A stretch of 64,000 bases of DNA from DASUCS01 sp041166745 (lineage in GTDB: Bacteria > Actinomycetota > Acidimicrobiia > Acidimicrobiales > JACDCH01): NCBI GenBank assembly GCA_041166745.1, contig JBEEGH010000005.1, positions 248,001 to 312,000 of the forward strand, written 5' to 3'. Every line of letters starts with the position of its first letter. Position 1 is the first letter of the stretch. Positions 8,724-16,515 of this stretch are shown here, piece by piece. The translations under genes and the position numbers were made by a program. Below the pieces are notes generated by a model, which was not told the DNA's origin, ran no database searches, and saw nothing but the letters and a program-made list of their open reading frames with translations.

Positions 8724-9287
8724 CTAGCGCTCGTCCAACCACACGGGAGCGTGGTCGACGAGGAATTCGCTCACGGCGAGGCAGCGGTCGAGCACCTCGC
8801 AGAGCTGTTCCTCGCTCTTGAAGATGGCCGTGAGTGACACCTCGATGCGGGCGACGATGGTGAGGCTTCGTTCGGGTGCGTCGGTGACCGCGGCGAACGA
8901 ATCGATGGCGGACACCTCGAGGGGCAGGTCGGTTCCGCCGACACCCGCGAGCTCAGTGGCGAGGACGAGAAGATCGGGTCCTTTGGGGAGTGGCGGCAGC
9001 GTCCACGTGAACAGCAGCGGAAAGTGGAAGGTGTCGTCCGGATCGTCACCCTCGCCCAAGGTCATCACGGCGTCTTCGAACGAGAGCAGTTGGCGCGGAT
9101 CGACCTCGAGTGACAGGTGCAGGTCGAGCGGCCCGTTGCAGGCCTCCTCGGGGTGAAGGTCGACTTCCCACGCCTGCCGCAGTGAATAGGTCTCCACGAA
9201 GTGACGCTCGTCGTGGACATGGAACCCATGATCGGAGGCGTGGTCCTTCAGGTCCGCAATGAAGCCCGGCACATCGATCACAGCCAT
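8724..9287 (-). CDS. Unrecognised acidic 187-residue protein
   Basis: I do not recognise a family. The product is soluble and acidic, with no signal peptide or membrane segment. It alternates hydrophobic strand-like segments (DLHLSLEVD, LTIVARIEVSL) with loops containing DD and EGDDPDD, suggesting an alpha/beta sandwich. ATG 9287 was chosen over an upstream in-frame start because the upstream extension is the antisense shadow of the neighbouring gene. It is divergent from the inositol-phosphatase-like gene with a 27-base gap, so they share a promoter region, and it is convergent with the threonine-synthase-like gene with only 6 bases between the stops. Confidence 0.7.
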   Translation of the reverse strand: MAVIDVPGFIADLKDHASDHGFHVHDERHFVETYSLRQAWEVDLHPEEACNGPLDLHLSLEVDPRQLLSFEDAVMTLGEGDDPDDTFHFPLLFTWTLPPLPKGPDLLVLATELAGVGGTDLPLEVSAIDSFAAVTDAPERSLTIVARIEVSLTAIFKSEEQLCEVLDRCLAVSEFLVDHAPVWLDER

Positions 9288-9314
9288 TCCGGACCAGCCT
9301 GCCACGATGGCGCG

Positions 9315-10055
9315 GTGGATTTGCACGGTGTGCTGGCCGAGACGGCCGATGCCATTCGCTCGGCGATCGGTGCGCTCGACGATTGGGGACTGGCGGGCAC
9401 CAGACCGGGCCAGTACCGGAGCGACATCGCCGCGGACGCTGCCGCCGTCTCGCTGCTCATCGACCGCGGCCTCGGGGTGTTGTCCGAAGAGACCGGTCGC
9501 CATCATCCGGAGCGCGCGATCACGGTCGTGGTCGATCCGGTCGATGGGTCCACGAATGCTTCGCGAGGTATCCCCTGGTATGCCATCAGCCTGTGCGCGG
9601 TCGACGACGAGGGTCCGCTCGCCGCGCTCGTGGCGAACCTGGCCGACGGGACGACGTTCCGAGCCGAACGGGGCGCGGGTGCGACTGTCGACGAGCTTCC
9701 TCTCACCCCTTCGGCGAGGACCCGGATGAACGAGTCACTGGTGGCGCTCAGCGGCTATCCGCGGCACTACCTCGGCTGGTACCAGTTTCGTGCCCTCGGT
9801 GCCGCTGCGCTCGATCTCTGCGCGGTGGCCGCGGGCGTCGTCGACGCGTACATCGATTGCAGTACGAACGCCCATGGCCCGTGGGACTATCTCGGCGGTG
9901 TTCTGGTGTGTCGCGAGGCCGGTGCATTGGTGGTGGACGCCGACGATCGCGACCTCGTCACCCTCGAGTACACCGACAGGCGGACGCCGGTCGCCGCAGG
10001 CACGCAATTGTTGCTCGACGAGGCCGTGGCCGCGCGCCGCACGCTCGAGCCGTGA
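9315..10055 (+). CDS. Inositol monophosphatase family protein
   Basis: Mg2+-dependent phosphatase of the IMPase/CysQ/FBPase superfamily, cytosolic. Metal-binding motifs are present: EE in LSEETGRH (about residue 58-65), DPVDGSTN (about residue 76-83, the classic DP-x-DGT motif) and the C-terminal WDYLGGVLVCREAG (about residue 195-208), in which the Trp-Asp pair binds the third metal. Length 246 is normal. The start is uncertain: GTG 9315 gives the usual short N-terminus (VDLHGVLAETADAI) and sits 6 bases after a CACGAT box; upstream in-frame codons run into the divergent gene. Substrate could be inositol phosphate, histidinol phosphate or a nucleotide 3'-phosphate. Confidence 0.85.
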   Translation: MDLHGVLAETADAIRSAIGALDDWGLAGTRPGQYRSDIAADAAAVSLLIDRGLGVLSEETGRHHPERAITVVVDPVDGSTNASRGIPWYAISLCAVDDEGPLAALVANLADGTTFRAERGAGATVDELPLTPSARTRMNESLVALSGYPRHYLGWYQFRALGAAALDLCAVAAGVVDAYIDCSTNAHGPWDYLGGVLVCREAGALVVDADDRDLVTLEYTDRRTPVAAGTQLLLDEAVAARRTLEP

Positions 10056-10085
10056 GCCATGTACGACTGGTGCTCCGGGCGCTCG

Positions 10086-10091
10086 TAGCCT
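10086..10091 (+). promoter_or_regulatory. TAGCCT -10 box of a likely leaderless NUDIX transcript
   Basis: TAGCCT ends 6 bases before GTG 10098 and no ribosome binding site is present. The same hexamer and spacing occur before msrA on the other strand (25109-25114). Confidence 0.4.
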
Positions 10092-10097
10092 GGAGCC

Positions 10098-10583
10098 GTG
10101 AAGCGTCGACTCCATCGCTGGGCGCTGCTGGTCTACCGGCGGCTCCCAACCCCAGTGCGACGAATGGTGGTGCGCCGCGTAGCGCCGTCGTTCACGGTTG
10201 GAGCGATGTGCGTCATCGAGCGGGCCGACGGGCGAGTGCTGCTCATTCGCCATCTCTACCGCCAGCGTTGGGGCATCCCCGGAGGTCTCCTCGAGCGGGG
10301 CGAACTCCCGACCGACGCCGCCCGACGGGAGGTGCGCGAAGAGGTCGGGATCGATGTCGAGCTCATCGGTGAGCCGGCCGTGAACGTCGACGCCGAACCC
10401 CGGCGCATCGACATAGCGTTCCGCGCTCGACTCGTCGACGACGCCGACGCCGATCGCGTTCGGCCTTCTTCCGTGGAGGTGCTCGAGGCCCGCTGGTTCT
10501 CGCCGGCGGAGCTCCCGGAGCTGCAGTTCGAAACCGCGCAGGTGATGCAGGCGCTCGCTCGCGCGAGCTACGCGGACACTTAG
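10098..10583 (+). CDS. NUDIX hydrolase
   Basis: Pyrophosphohydrolase of the NUDIX family, 161 residues. The Nudix box is complete: Gly-Gly at about residue 56, Glu in LLERGE, then REVREEVGI (about residue 76-84), matching G-x5-E-x7-REUxEExGU. It resembles MutT/ADP-ribose-type members with an N-terminal basic segment (KRRLHRWALLVYRRLP). The substrate cannot be read. GTG 10098 is supported by a leaderless -10 box. The gene is convergent with the sigma factor gene and their stops overlap by 4 bases, so both mRNAs are complementary at their ends. Confidence 0.9.
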   Translation: MKRRLHRWALLVYRRLPTPVRRMVVRRVAPSFTVGAMCVIERADGRVLLIRHLYRQRWGIPGGLLERGELPTDAARREVREEVGIDVELIGEPAVNVDAEPRRIDIAFRARLVDDADADRVRPSSVEVLEARWFSPAELPELQFETAQVMQALARASYADT

Positions 10584-11497
10584 CCGGCGAGTTCGGCGAG
10601 CACCCGCAGGTGCCCGGGCAGACACGGGTGACGCAGCTTCGTCAGCGCCTTCGCCTCGATCTGGCGGATGCGCTCGCGAGTGAGGTCGAATCGTTTGCCG
10701 ACCTCCTCGAGCGTCAGTGGCTGCTCGTTGGACAGCCCGAACCGCAAGCAGAGGACCTCGCGCTCGCGAGCATCGAGGCGCAGGAGCGACTCGCGCAACG
10801 CGGCGGACTCGAACGACTGCGCGGCCACCTCGTCGGGTGACGCCGCCGAGAGGTCGGGTAACAGATCGGCCAACTCGGTGTTGCCGTCGTCGCCGACGAT
10901 CGCCGAGAGTGAAACGAGATCGGGTTCGATCCTCAGCGCATCCTCGACCTTGTCCAACGCGAAGCCGCTCTCGGCCGCCAGTTCGGCATTCGTCGGTTCG
11001 CGGCCGAGGGTCTTCAGGAGCTGGGCCGATGTGCGGGCCAGCACGGACAACGCCTCGCCGAGATGCGCAGGCACTCGGATCGTGCGGCTCTTGTCGGCGA
11101 TCGCCCGCGTGATGCCTTGACGGATCCACCACGTGGCGTAGGTGGAGAACTTGAAGCCTTTGCGCCAGTCGAACTTCTCCACGGCCCGCATCAGGCCGAG
11201 GTTGCCCTCCTGGATGAGGTCGAGCATCGGCAGGCCGGCCGACTGGTACCGCTTCGCGACCGACACGACGAGCCGAAGGTTGGCTTCGATGAAGCGTCGA
11301 CGTGCGGCGGCGGCGATCGCGCGCACCTCGGGTGTGGCGTCCGGCGCCCGACCCGCTTCGATGGCCTGGGCGAGCTCGATCTCTTCGGCCGCGTTGAGCA
11401 ACGGCTCGCGTCGCAACTCGCCCAGGTATTGCTGTACGAGGTCGCGCTCGCCCGATCTATCCGATCGCTGTGTTGCCGTTGTGCTTCGCCCAGCCAT
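10580..11497 (-). CDS. Sigma-70 family RNA polymerase sigma factor (group 1/2)
   Basis: Promoter-recognition subunit of RNA polymerase, 305 residues. Region 1.2 (DLVQQYLGELRREPLL, about residue 17-32) and region 2 with the core-binding and -10-reading segments (NLRLVVSVAKRY, then DLIQEGNLGLMRAVEKFD, then FSTYATWWIRQGITRA) are intact. Region 3 follows and region 4 ends in the helix-turn-helix LTLEEVGKRFDLTRERIRQI. The long acidic region 1.1 of RpoD is missing, so it is a group 2 (HrdB/SigB-like) factor rather than the housekeeping one. ATG 11497 has an AGGGG ribosome binding site. Its upstream neighbour on the other strand (DUF523) starts 30 bases away. No anti-sigma gene is adjacent. Confidence 0.93.
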   Translation of the reverse strand: MAGRSTTATQRSDRSGERDLVQQYLGELRREPLLNAAEEIELAQAIEAGRAPDATPEVRAIAAAARRRFIEANLRLVVSVAKRYQSAGLPMLDLIQEGNLGLMRAVEKFDWRKGFKFSTYATWWIRQGITRAIADKSRTIRVPAHLGEALSVLARTSAQLLKTLGREPTNAELAAESGFALDKVEDALRIEPDLVSLSAIVGDDGNTELADLLPDLSAASPDEVAAQSFESAALRESLLRLDAREREVLCLRFGLSNEQPLTLEEVGKRFDLTRERIRQIEAKALTKLRHPCLPGHLRVLAELAG

Positions 11498-11514
11498 CCG
11501 CTGCCCCTTGCGGG

Positions 11515-11520
11515 TAGGTT
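11515..11520 (+). promoter_or_regulatory. TAGGTT -10 box of a likely leaderless DUF523 transcript
   Basis: TAGGTT ends 6 bases before GTG 11527 with no ribosome binding site between. The box lies inside the short divergent spacer to the sigma factor gene. Confidence 0.4.
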
Positions 11521-11526
11521 CAACTA

Positions 11527-11991
11527 GTGGTCGAAAGTAGTTCGCGTGAACGCGACGACTGGGGATCCCGGCCCGCAGTGATCGTGTCCGCGTGCCTTCT
11601 CGGGGTGCGGTGCAACCACAAAGGCGAGGCCAACACCGACGACGCAGCGACGGCACTGCGCTCGACGCATCGCGTCGTGCCGGTGTGTCCCGAGAGCGCG
11701 GGTGGCCTTCCAACGCCGCGTGCCGAGGCCCGACGGCAATCAGATGGCACGGTTCGAACATTGGATGGTCGCGATGTGACGGAGTGGTACGAACGCGGCG
11801 CACAACACGCGGTGCGGCTCGCCGAAGCGGTCGGCGCGACCCGGGCAGTGCTGAAGGCGCGCTCACCGTCGTGCGGCTGTCGCGAGATCTACGACGAGTC
11901 GTTCACCCGCACGCTCGTCAAGGGCGAAGGAGTGACCGCGGCGGCGTTGCGCGCGGCGGGCCTCGAGGTGGTGTCGGAGGAGGACCTGTGA
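11527..11991 (+). CDS. DUF523 family protein
   Basis: Small cytosolic protein of the DUF523 family. The family signature SACLLGVRCNHKGEAN lies at about residue 21-36, followed by VPVCPESAGGLPTPR (about residue 51-65) and the cysteine motif SPSCGCREIYD (about residue 112-122). The conserved cysteines are all present, which suggests a metal or Fe-S site, but the biochemical role of the family is not established. Length 154 is typical of the stand-alone form. GTG 11527 is supported by a -10 box 6 bases upstream. It is convergent with the following zinc-ribbon gene, with 4 bases between stops. Confidence 0.88.
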   Translation: MVESSSRERDDWGSRPAVIVSACLLGVRCNHKGEANTDDAATALRSTHRVVPVCPESAGGLPTPRAEARRQSDGTVRTLDGRDVTEWYERGAQHAVRLAEAVGATRAVLKARSPSCGCREIYDESFTRTLVKGEGVTAAALRAAGLEVVSEEDL

Positions 11992-11995
11992 GTTG

Positions 11996-12364
11996 TCAGC
12001 CGACGATGGTCTGGTTGATCTCGTTGCGTACTTGCCACATGGTTCCGCACGCCTCACACGTGAGGTGCACGGTGTGGCCCACCAGGTCGACCATGTCGAG
12101 GTGGCCGATCGAGTTGCAGTTCGGGCAGATCGACGCGGCCTGACCCTCGGGAAGGTCGGTGAGCTCGCCGGGGGCCGGGGCCACCAGGTGGAGCCCGGTG
12201 GGCTGCACCTCGATCGTGATCGGGGCGAACAGGCCCTGTGACGTGTCCTCCGCCACCTCGGGCTGAACGTCGATCTCCGGCTTGAGAGCGAACTCACTTG
12301 GCAGGACGCCCGCTTCGATGAGTCGTTGGGTCCTCGCCTGTTGCAGACGATCCGACAGCGACAT
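11996..12364 (-). CDS. Zinc-ribbon protein of unknown role
   Basis: A 122-residue cytosolic protein. The N-terminus has a SHOCT-like short helix (LQQARTQRLIEAGVLPSEF, residues 7-25), then a spacer rich in Glu and Pro, then a zinc ribbon with CPNC (about residue 80-83) and CEAC (about residue 103-106). The C4 spacing and the aromatic TMWQVRNE after the last Cys pair fit a rubredoxin-like ribbon that could bind nucleic acid or a protein partner. It is divergent from the tRNA-Val gene (27 bases). Function unknown. Confidence 0.75.
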   Translation of the reverse strand: MSLSDRLQQARTQRLIEAGVLPSEFALKPEIDVQPEVAEDTSQGLFAPITIEVQPTGLHLVAPAPGELTDLPEGQAASICPNCNSIGHLDMVDLVGHTVHLTCEACGTMWQVRNEINQTIVG

Positions 12365-12391
12365 GCCGAAATGGTAGACGTTGACCCTCTC

Positions 12392-12465
12392 GGGCGTGTA
12401 GCTCAGTTGGCTAGAGCACCTCCCTTACAAGGAGGGGGTCGGGGGTTCGAGTCCCTCCACGCCCA
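12392..12465 (+). tRNA. tRNA-Val (anticodon TAC)
   Basis: Complete cloverleaf of 74 nt: acceptor stem GGGCGTG/CACGCCC, D arm with AGCTCAGTTGGCTAGAGC, anticodon stem CCTCC/GGAGG around loop CTTACAA, giving anticodon TAC (reads GTA/GTG), and T arm around TTCGAGT. The discriminator base is A; the 3' CCA is not fully encoded (CCC follows). A weak promoter could be CCGACA (12352-12357), 17 bases, TAGACG (12375-12380). Confidence 0.96.
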
Positions 12466-12476
12466 CCCGAGTTCGC

Positions 12477-14075
12477 CTACCTGATCAAGGCCGAACCCGC
12501 GCTCCCGAGTTGCATCACCCGATCAGTTTTTGGCGCGAGCGTCAGCTCGCTGTTGCCCGTCAAGGAAGCGGTCTGGACGAACATCTGTGAGCCGAGGCCC
12601 GCCGAGCCCGTGTTCCCGGTAAGCGCGAGAGCGGCGTTCGGTGCGAAGAAGATGCCCTCGAGCACCGTGTCGGTGTCACCAACGAGCGACATCGTCACGC
12701 TGCTCTCGTTCCAGAACAGCAGGTCGTCGAACGACGATGACGAATCGTTCGGAGCCGTCCAGTTGAGTGTGCCGGTGCCGGTGAGCGACACCGTGCCGCT
12801 GGCCAGGTAGACGAAGGTCTCGAGCAGGGTGACGTCGACGTTGCCGCTCTTGGTGAGTCCGCCGCTGCGAATGAACAGCGTCGTCGGCGAAGCGGGGTCG
12901 CTCGGACAGGCGGTCGCCGGGGTCGCGACATCACAGTTGATTCGCAGCGCGCCGTTTCCGCCCATGTTGAACGGGCCGTCGGCGACGATGTTGCCGCCTC
13001 GGAAGGTGACCTTCGCGCTCGTCGACAGTCCGCTCGGGCAGTCGATGTACCAGTTGCCCTTCGCCACGACGAAGTCGGCTGACGGACTGCATGAGTACAC
13101 CGACGTCCAGCGCGTGAACCCCGTCGGCGTTCCCGCGCCGTCGGCCGCGACGAGTTGATCGATCGCAGCTGGACCAGCGCCTGGACAGGCAGAGGCGGCG
13201 GAGCAGTTGTAACGCCAGTCGACCGACGTTCGGCCCACGGGTGCCGAGGACGGGATCGGTGCCGGATTGATCGCCCGACCAACACCGACGTCAGCGGGGT
13301 CGTACGCGCGGGCCGTGTTGCCTGTCGTGAGCGCCCACATCGCGATGGCGCCCGCGGTGATCTCCGCGTCGCCGGTCGCGTCGACGATGACCTTGTTCCC
13401 GGCCGGACATCCAGTGCCATCGGAGTCGATGGCCACATAGCCCGGATCTCCCGTCGACGTGGTCGTGGTGACGTGTGAGTGACCGGTGACCGTCAGCGCC
13501 TGACACGCATGGGGGTCGAGGACGATGAGGGGAGCGTTCACGTCTCCCGGGCCATGTGCGAAGCGCGCGATCGCGCTCGCCTGGACGGTCGTCGAACCGG
13601 CCTCGATCACGTTGTGCCACGTCTGCGTGATCGTCACGCCGAACCGTTGACAGGCAGAGCCATCGGCGGCCTGCGCCGATTGATCGCTGAACAGCGTGTC
13701 ACCGGCGGGAACGGGATTGGTGAACGTGACCACGAGATCGCCGCGTGTGATCGACACCTGCCGAGCCGTCGTGGCGACGCAGGTACCGGCCATCGTCACG
13801 CAGGAAGGCGCGGGGGTCGAGGCCACACTCGTGTTGGTGACCATGTACGCCCAGGCCGCGGTGCACGCGGCCTGGTTGTTGCCACCCGTCGGGTCGAGCT
13901 TGGCGGCGCCGGCCAGCGCGACGGCGTCTGCGATGTTCTGGTCCTTGGCCCGAGCATTCCGGGCGCCGCCGAGATCGACGACGAGCGCCACCACCACGAG
14001 CAGCGCGGCCATGGTCGCGGCGACCAAGACCACGATCACCCCGTGATCGTCACCGCACCGTCGATCAGAGTCCAC
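12477..14075 (-). CDS. TadG-like Flp pilus assembly protein, large
   Basis: Last gene of the Tad operon, 532 residues. The N-terminus carries a membrane helix (GVIVVLVAATMAALLVVVAL, about residue 12-31) and the Tad motif DQNIADAVALAGAAKLD. The long exported part has several Cys and ends in a Ser/Thr/Gly-rich series of short strands (LTGTGTLNW, LALTGNTGS) that suggests a right-handed beta-helix. GTG 14075 overlaps the TadE gene by 11 bases and no better start exists. The stop is 12 bases from the tRNA on the other side. It differs strongly from the smaller TadG-like protein at 1962-2987. It could be a tip or adhesin subunit (inference). Confidence 0.8.
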   Translation of the reverse strand: MDSDRRCGDDHGVIVVLVAATMAALLVVVALVVDLGGARNARAKDQNIADAVALAGAAKLDPTGGNNQAACTAAWAYMVTNTSVASTPAPSCVTMAGTCVATTARQVSITRGDLVVTFTNPVPAGDTLFSDQSAQAADGSACQRFGVTITQTWHNVIEAGSTTVQASAIARFAHGPGDVNAPLIVLDPHACQALTVTGHSHVTTTTSTGDPGYVAIDSDGTGCPAGNKVIVDATGDAEITAGAIAMWALTTGNTARAYDPADVGVGRAINPAPIPSSAPVGRTSVDWRYNCSAASACPGAGPAAIDQLVAADGAGTPTGFTRWTSVYSCSPSADFVVAKGNWYIDCPSGLSTSAKVTFRGGNIVADGPFNMGGNGALRINCDVATPATACPSDPASPTTLFIRSGGLTKSGNVDVTLLETFVYLASGTVSLTGTGTLNWTAPNDSSSSFDDLLFWNESSVTMSLVGDTDTVLEGIFFAPNAALALTGNTGSAGLGSQMFVQTASLTGNSELTLAPKTDRVMQLGSAGSALIR

Positions 14076-14598
14076 TCGTGACCTCGTAACGGAACACGAT
14101 CTGCTGATGCAGGGTCACCGCCCGGCTGTAGAGCCCCGTTTCGAAGGTGGCCTGCCGCTCGACGACCACTTGGACGCGCTGATCCGTCGACGCCTGGTTG
14201 TCGGTGAAACACGTCGTGTTCCCTCTGGTGACCGTGGAGCCCGTCTCGGTGCGGCTTCGTGTCTGGTCGAGCGTCGTCGTGCCGCTGGGATGGACGTACG
14301 CGACGCACACCATGCGCCCGGCGACCGAGGTCGCTAGTGAGCCCTCGCTGGCACCGACGACGCGAGTCGCGACAGCATCGAGGTAAGCGTCCATCGAGGC
14401 GTAGTTCTTCGTGGGAAGCGTGGCCGCGTAGCGGCCGCCGGCACGCGCACCTTGCGCCAGTGCCAGGTTCTGATTCCATGCCAGGCCCGCGCTCAGCAGC
14501 CCGAACAGGAGCATGGCGAGGATCGGGAACACCAAGGCGAACTCGACGAGCACTGCGCCGCGATCACCTGCTGCGGCGCGTGTCTCCTTGTCGTTCAC
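14065..14598 (-). CDS. TadE-like pseudopilin of the main Tad operon
   Basis: Minor pilin of 177 residues. After ten polar residues comes the TadE signature GAVLVEFALVFPILAMLLFG (about residue 14-33), continuing as a membrane helix to Trp-41, then an exported domain. It starts at GTG 14598 four bases before the end of tadC (overlap) and its stop overlaps the TadG start, so translation is coupled on both sides. The N-terminal Glu of the pseudopilin pattern is present, consistent with processing by a prepilin peptidase, although none is encoded in the window. Confidence 0.85.
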   Translation of the reverse strand: MNDKETRAAAGDRGAVLVEFALVFPILAMLLFGLLSAGLAWNQNLALAQGARAGGRYAATLPTKNYASMDAYLDAVATRVVGASEGSLATSVAGRMVCVAYVHPSGTTTLDQTRSRTETGSTVTRGNTTCFTDNQASTDQRVQVVVERQATFETGLYSRAVTLHQQIVFRYEVTSGL

Positions 14599-15542
14599 AA
14601 CCCACCGGAGCCCGAGATCTGCAAACCCGCCGGCCCGATGACGATCAAAAACAGCGGTGGGAAGATGCAGAAGACCATTGGCACCAGCATCTTCACGGGC
14701 GCCTTCTGGGCCTTCTCCTGCGCGAGCTGGCGGCGTTGGATGCGCATCTCCTCCGCTTGGTCGCGGAGGACAGTCGAGACCGAGATGCCGAACTCGTCAG
14801 CCTGGCGAATGGCGAGCACGAACGACTGCACTTCCGGAATCTGCACTCGTTCGCCCAGGTTCTTCAGCGCGTCGGACCGGCTGGCACCTGCCCGCATCTC
14901 GGCGAGCGCCATGCCGAACTCGCCGGCCATCTCTCCTTCGACATTGGCGACAGTGCGAGCGACGGCGGCGCTGAAGCCGAGCCCGGCCTCCATGCAGATG
15001 ACGAGAAGGTCGAGAATGTCGGGAAGTTGCGTTCGCACCAGCTTCTCGCGCTCGTCCACTGCTCGGTTGAGCCGGCTCGAGGGCAGCACGACACATGCGG
15101 TGACGCCGAGGCCCGTGGCGAGGAACTTCACCGTGCCCAACGGGGCGGTCAGGGTCCATGCGATCAGTGCGACGACCGGTGCGGCGAGCAGCGACAACGA
15201 ACGAACTGCGAGAAAGCGATCCGCGGCGCCGGGATCGAGCCGCCCAGCGCGTCGCATCATCACTCGGATGCCTTCGACGTAACCGGCGGGCGAGAACCGT
15301 CGCCCACCCGCGCTGAGCACCCGCTGTATCGGCCCCGAGACGCGGTCCACGAACGGCAGCATCAGCTCCTGGTCGCGAACGCCGACGAGTCGGTACAGAT
15401 CGTCGATCTCTCGCAATTTCGTCCGGAGCGAGACTCGCTCGAGCACGAGGATGCCGACGGCGGCAACGAAGACCGACAAGCCGGCCGATGCACCGATCGC
15501 GAGGAGTAGGCCGGCGCCCGGCCGGGTCATGAAGTCAGACAT
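14595..15542 (-). CDS. tadC: TadC-like inner membrane platform protein (type II secretion F family)
   Basis: Second of the two platform proteins of the Tad/Flp pilus machine. Length 315 with an N-terminal membrane helix, two central helices (about residues 100-140) and a C-terminal helix (MVFCIFPPLFLIVIGPAGL). The GspF/T2SSF domain is recognisable by LPDILDLLVICMEAGLGFSAA and the following helical segment with GASRSDALKNLGER, IPEVQSFVLAI and QADEFGISVSTVLRDQAEEMR. It overlaps tadB by 8 bases. Together with TadB it would sit over the CpaF ATPase and drive pilus extension. Confidence 0.9.
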   Translation of the reverse strand: MSDFMTRPGAGLLLAIGASAGLSVFVAAVGILVLERVSLRTKLREIDDLYRLVGVRDQELMLPFVDRVSGPIQRVLSAGGRRFSPAGYVEGIRVMMRRAGRLDPGAADRFLAVRSLSLLAAPVVALIAWTLTAPLGTVKFLATGLGVTACVVLPSSRLNRAVDEREKLVRTQLPDILDLLVICMEAGLGFSAAVARTVANVEGEMAGEFGMALAEMRAGASRSDALKNLGERVQIPEVQSFVLAIRQADEFGISVSTVLRDQAEEMRIQRRQLAQEKAQKAPVKMLVPMVFCIFPPLFLIVIGPAGLQISGSGGL

Positions 15543-16515
15543 CGATGGTGATGACCTTCTTCATCCAGAAGAACCCGCCGGAGATCATGAGGACGGACAC
15601 GCCGAGCATGATGTGCCCGCCGGTCTGCGTGAACAGTGGCTTCATGTAGGCGGGGTTCACCGCGAACATCACCATGCCCAGAGCGGGCGGCATGATCGTG
15701 AGCATCACCGCCGAGGCGCGTCCTTCAGCGGTGAGGGCCTTCACCTCACCCTTGAGCCGCGAGCGTCCGCGCATCGTCTCGGCGACGCGCCCGAGGAGCT
15801 CGGCGAGGTTTCCGCCAACTTCCGATTGGATCTGGATGGCAAGGACGGCCCATTTGAAGTCAGGACTCCCGATGCGTTCGACGGCATCGTCCAGTGCTTC
15901 GGTCATCGGGCGGCCGAGTCGGATCTCGGCGACGATCTTGCGGAGCTCGCGCCCGATCGGGGCCGGTATCTCGCGGGCGAGCGCTTCAAGCGCCTGGCCG
16001 AGCGACCGGCCCGCGCGCAGCGAGCCGGCGAGCGTGGTCAGGGTGTCGGGCAGTTGCGCCACGAACTTCTTGCGACGGCGCTTGACGACGAACTTCAACA
16101 CCAGCGGCGGAAGCAAGACGAACACCACCACGCTCACGATCACGAGCGTCTTGGATTGCAGGAGGAGCAGCGACACGCCCGGTACGAGGAGCGCGAGAAG
16201 GCAGTACGCGAAGATCACCTCCGCTGGCCGCATCGGAATGTCCGCGGCGCGCAGCGAGCGCTCGACGGATCCGAGTGCGCCCCGCCGTTCTGCGAGGTTG
16301 GCGGTCAGCTCGATCGCTCGCCGCAACATCGGTGAACCCTCGAACGCGTCGTCCATCCGATTCGTCCGGCGGCCTTTCGGACCGACCGGCACCAGCGCGT
16401 CCTCGTCCTTGTGCGTGACGATGCTGATGAGGGTGATGGCGACGATCGTGGACGCGATGACCCCTACCGCGATGAAAGCGATGGTGACAGGATCGGCGAT
16501 GAGCGAGGCGATCAC
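15535..16515 (-). CDS. tadB: TadB-like inner membrane platform protein (type II secretion F family)
   Basis: First platform protein of the Tad machine, 326 residues. It has an N-terminal membrane helix (about residues 12-33), two central helices (about 105-150), the T2SSF domain (LPDTLTTLAGSLRAGRSLGQ, then SEVGGNLAELLGRVAETMR) and a C-terminal helix pair. The segment RAGRSLGQALEALAREIP is the typical TadB form. It overlaps the CpaF gene by 4 bases and tadC by 8. Partner of TadC and CpaF at the cytoplasmic membrane. Confidence 0.9.
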   Translation of the reverse strand: MIASLIADPVTIAFIAVGVIASTIVAITLISIVTHKDEDALVPVGPKGRRTNRMDDAFEGSPMLRRAIELTANLAERRGALGSVERSLRAADIPMRPAEVIFAYCLLALLVPGVSLLLLQSKTLVIVSVVVFVLLPPLVLKFVVKRRRKKFVAQLPDTLTTLAGSLRAGRSLGQALEALAREIPAPIGRELRKIVAEIRLGRPMTEALDDAVERIGSPDFKWAVLAIQIQSEVGGNLAELLGRVAETMRGRSRLKGEVKALTAEGRASAVMLTIMPPALGMVMFAVNPAYMKPLFTQTGGHIMLGVSVLMISGGFFWMKKVITIDV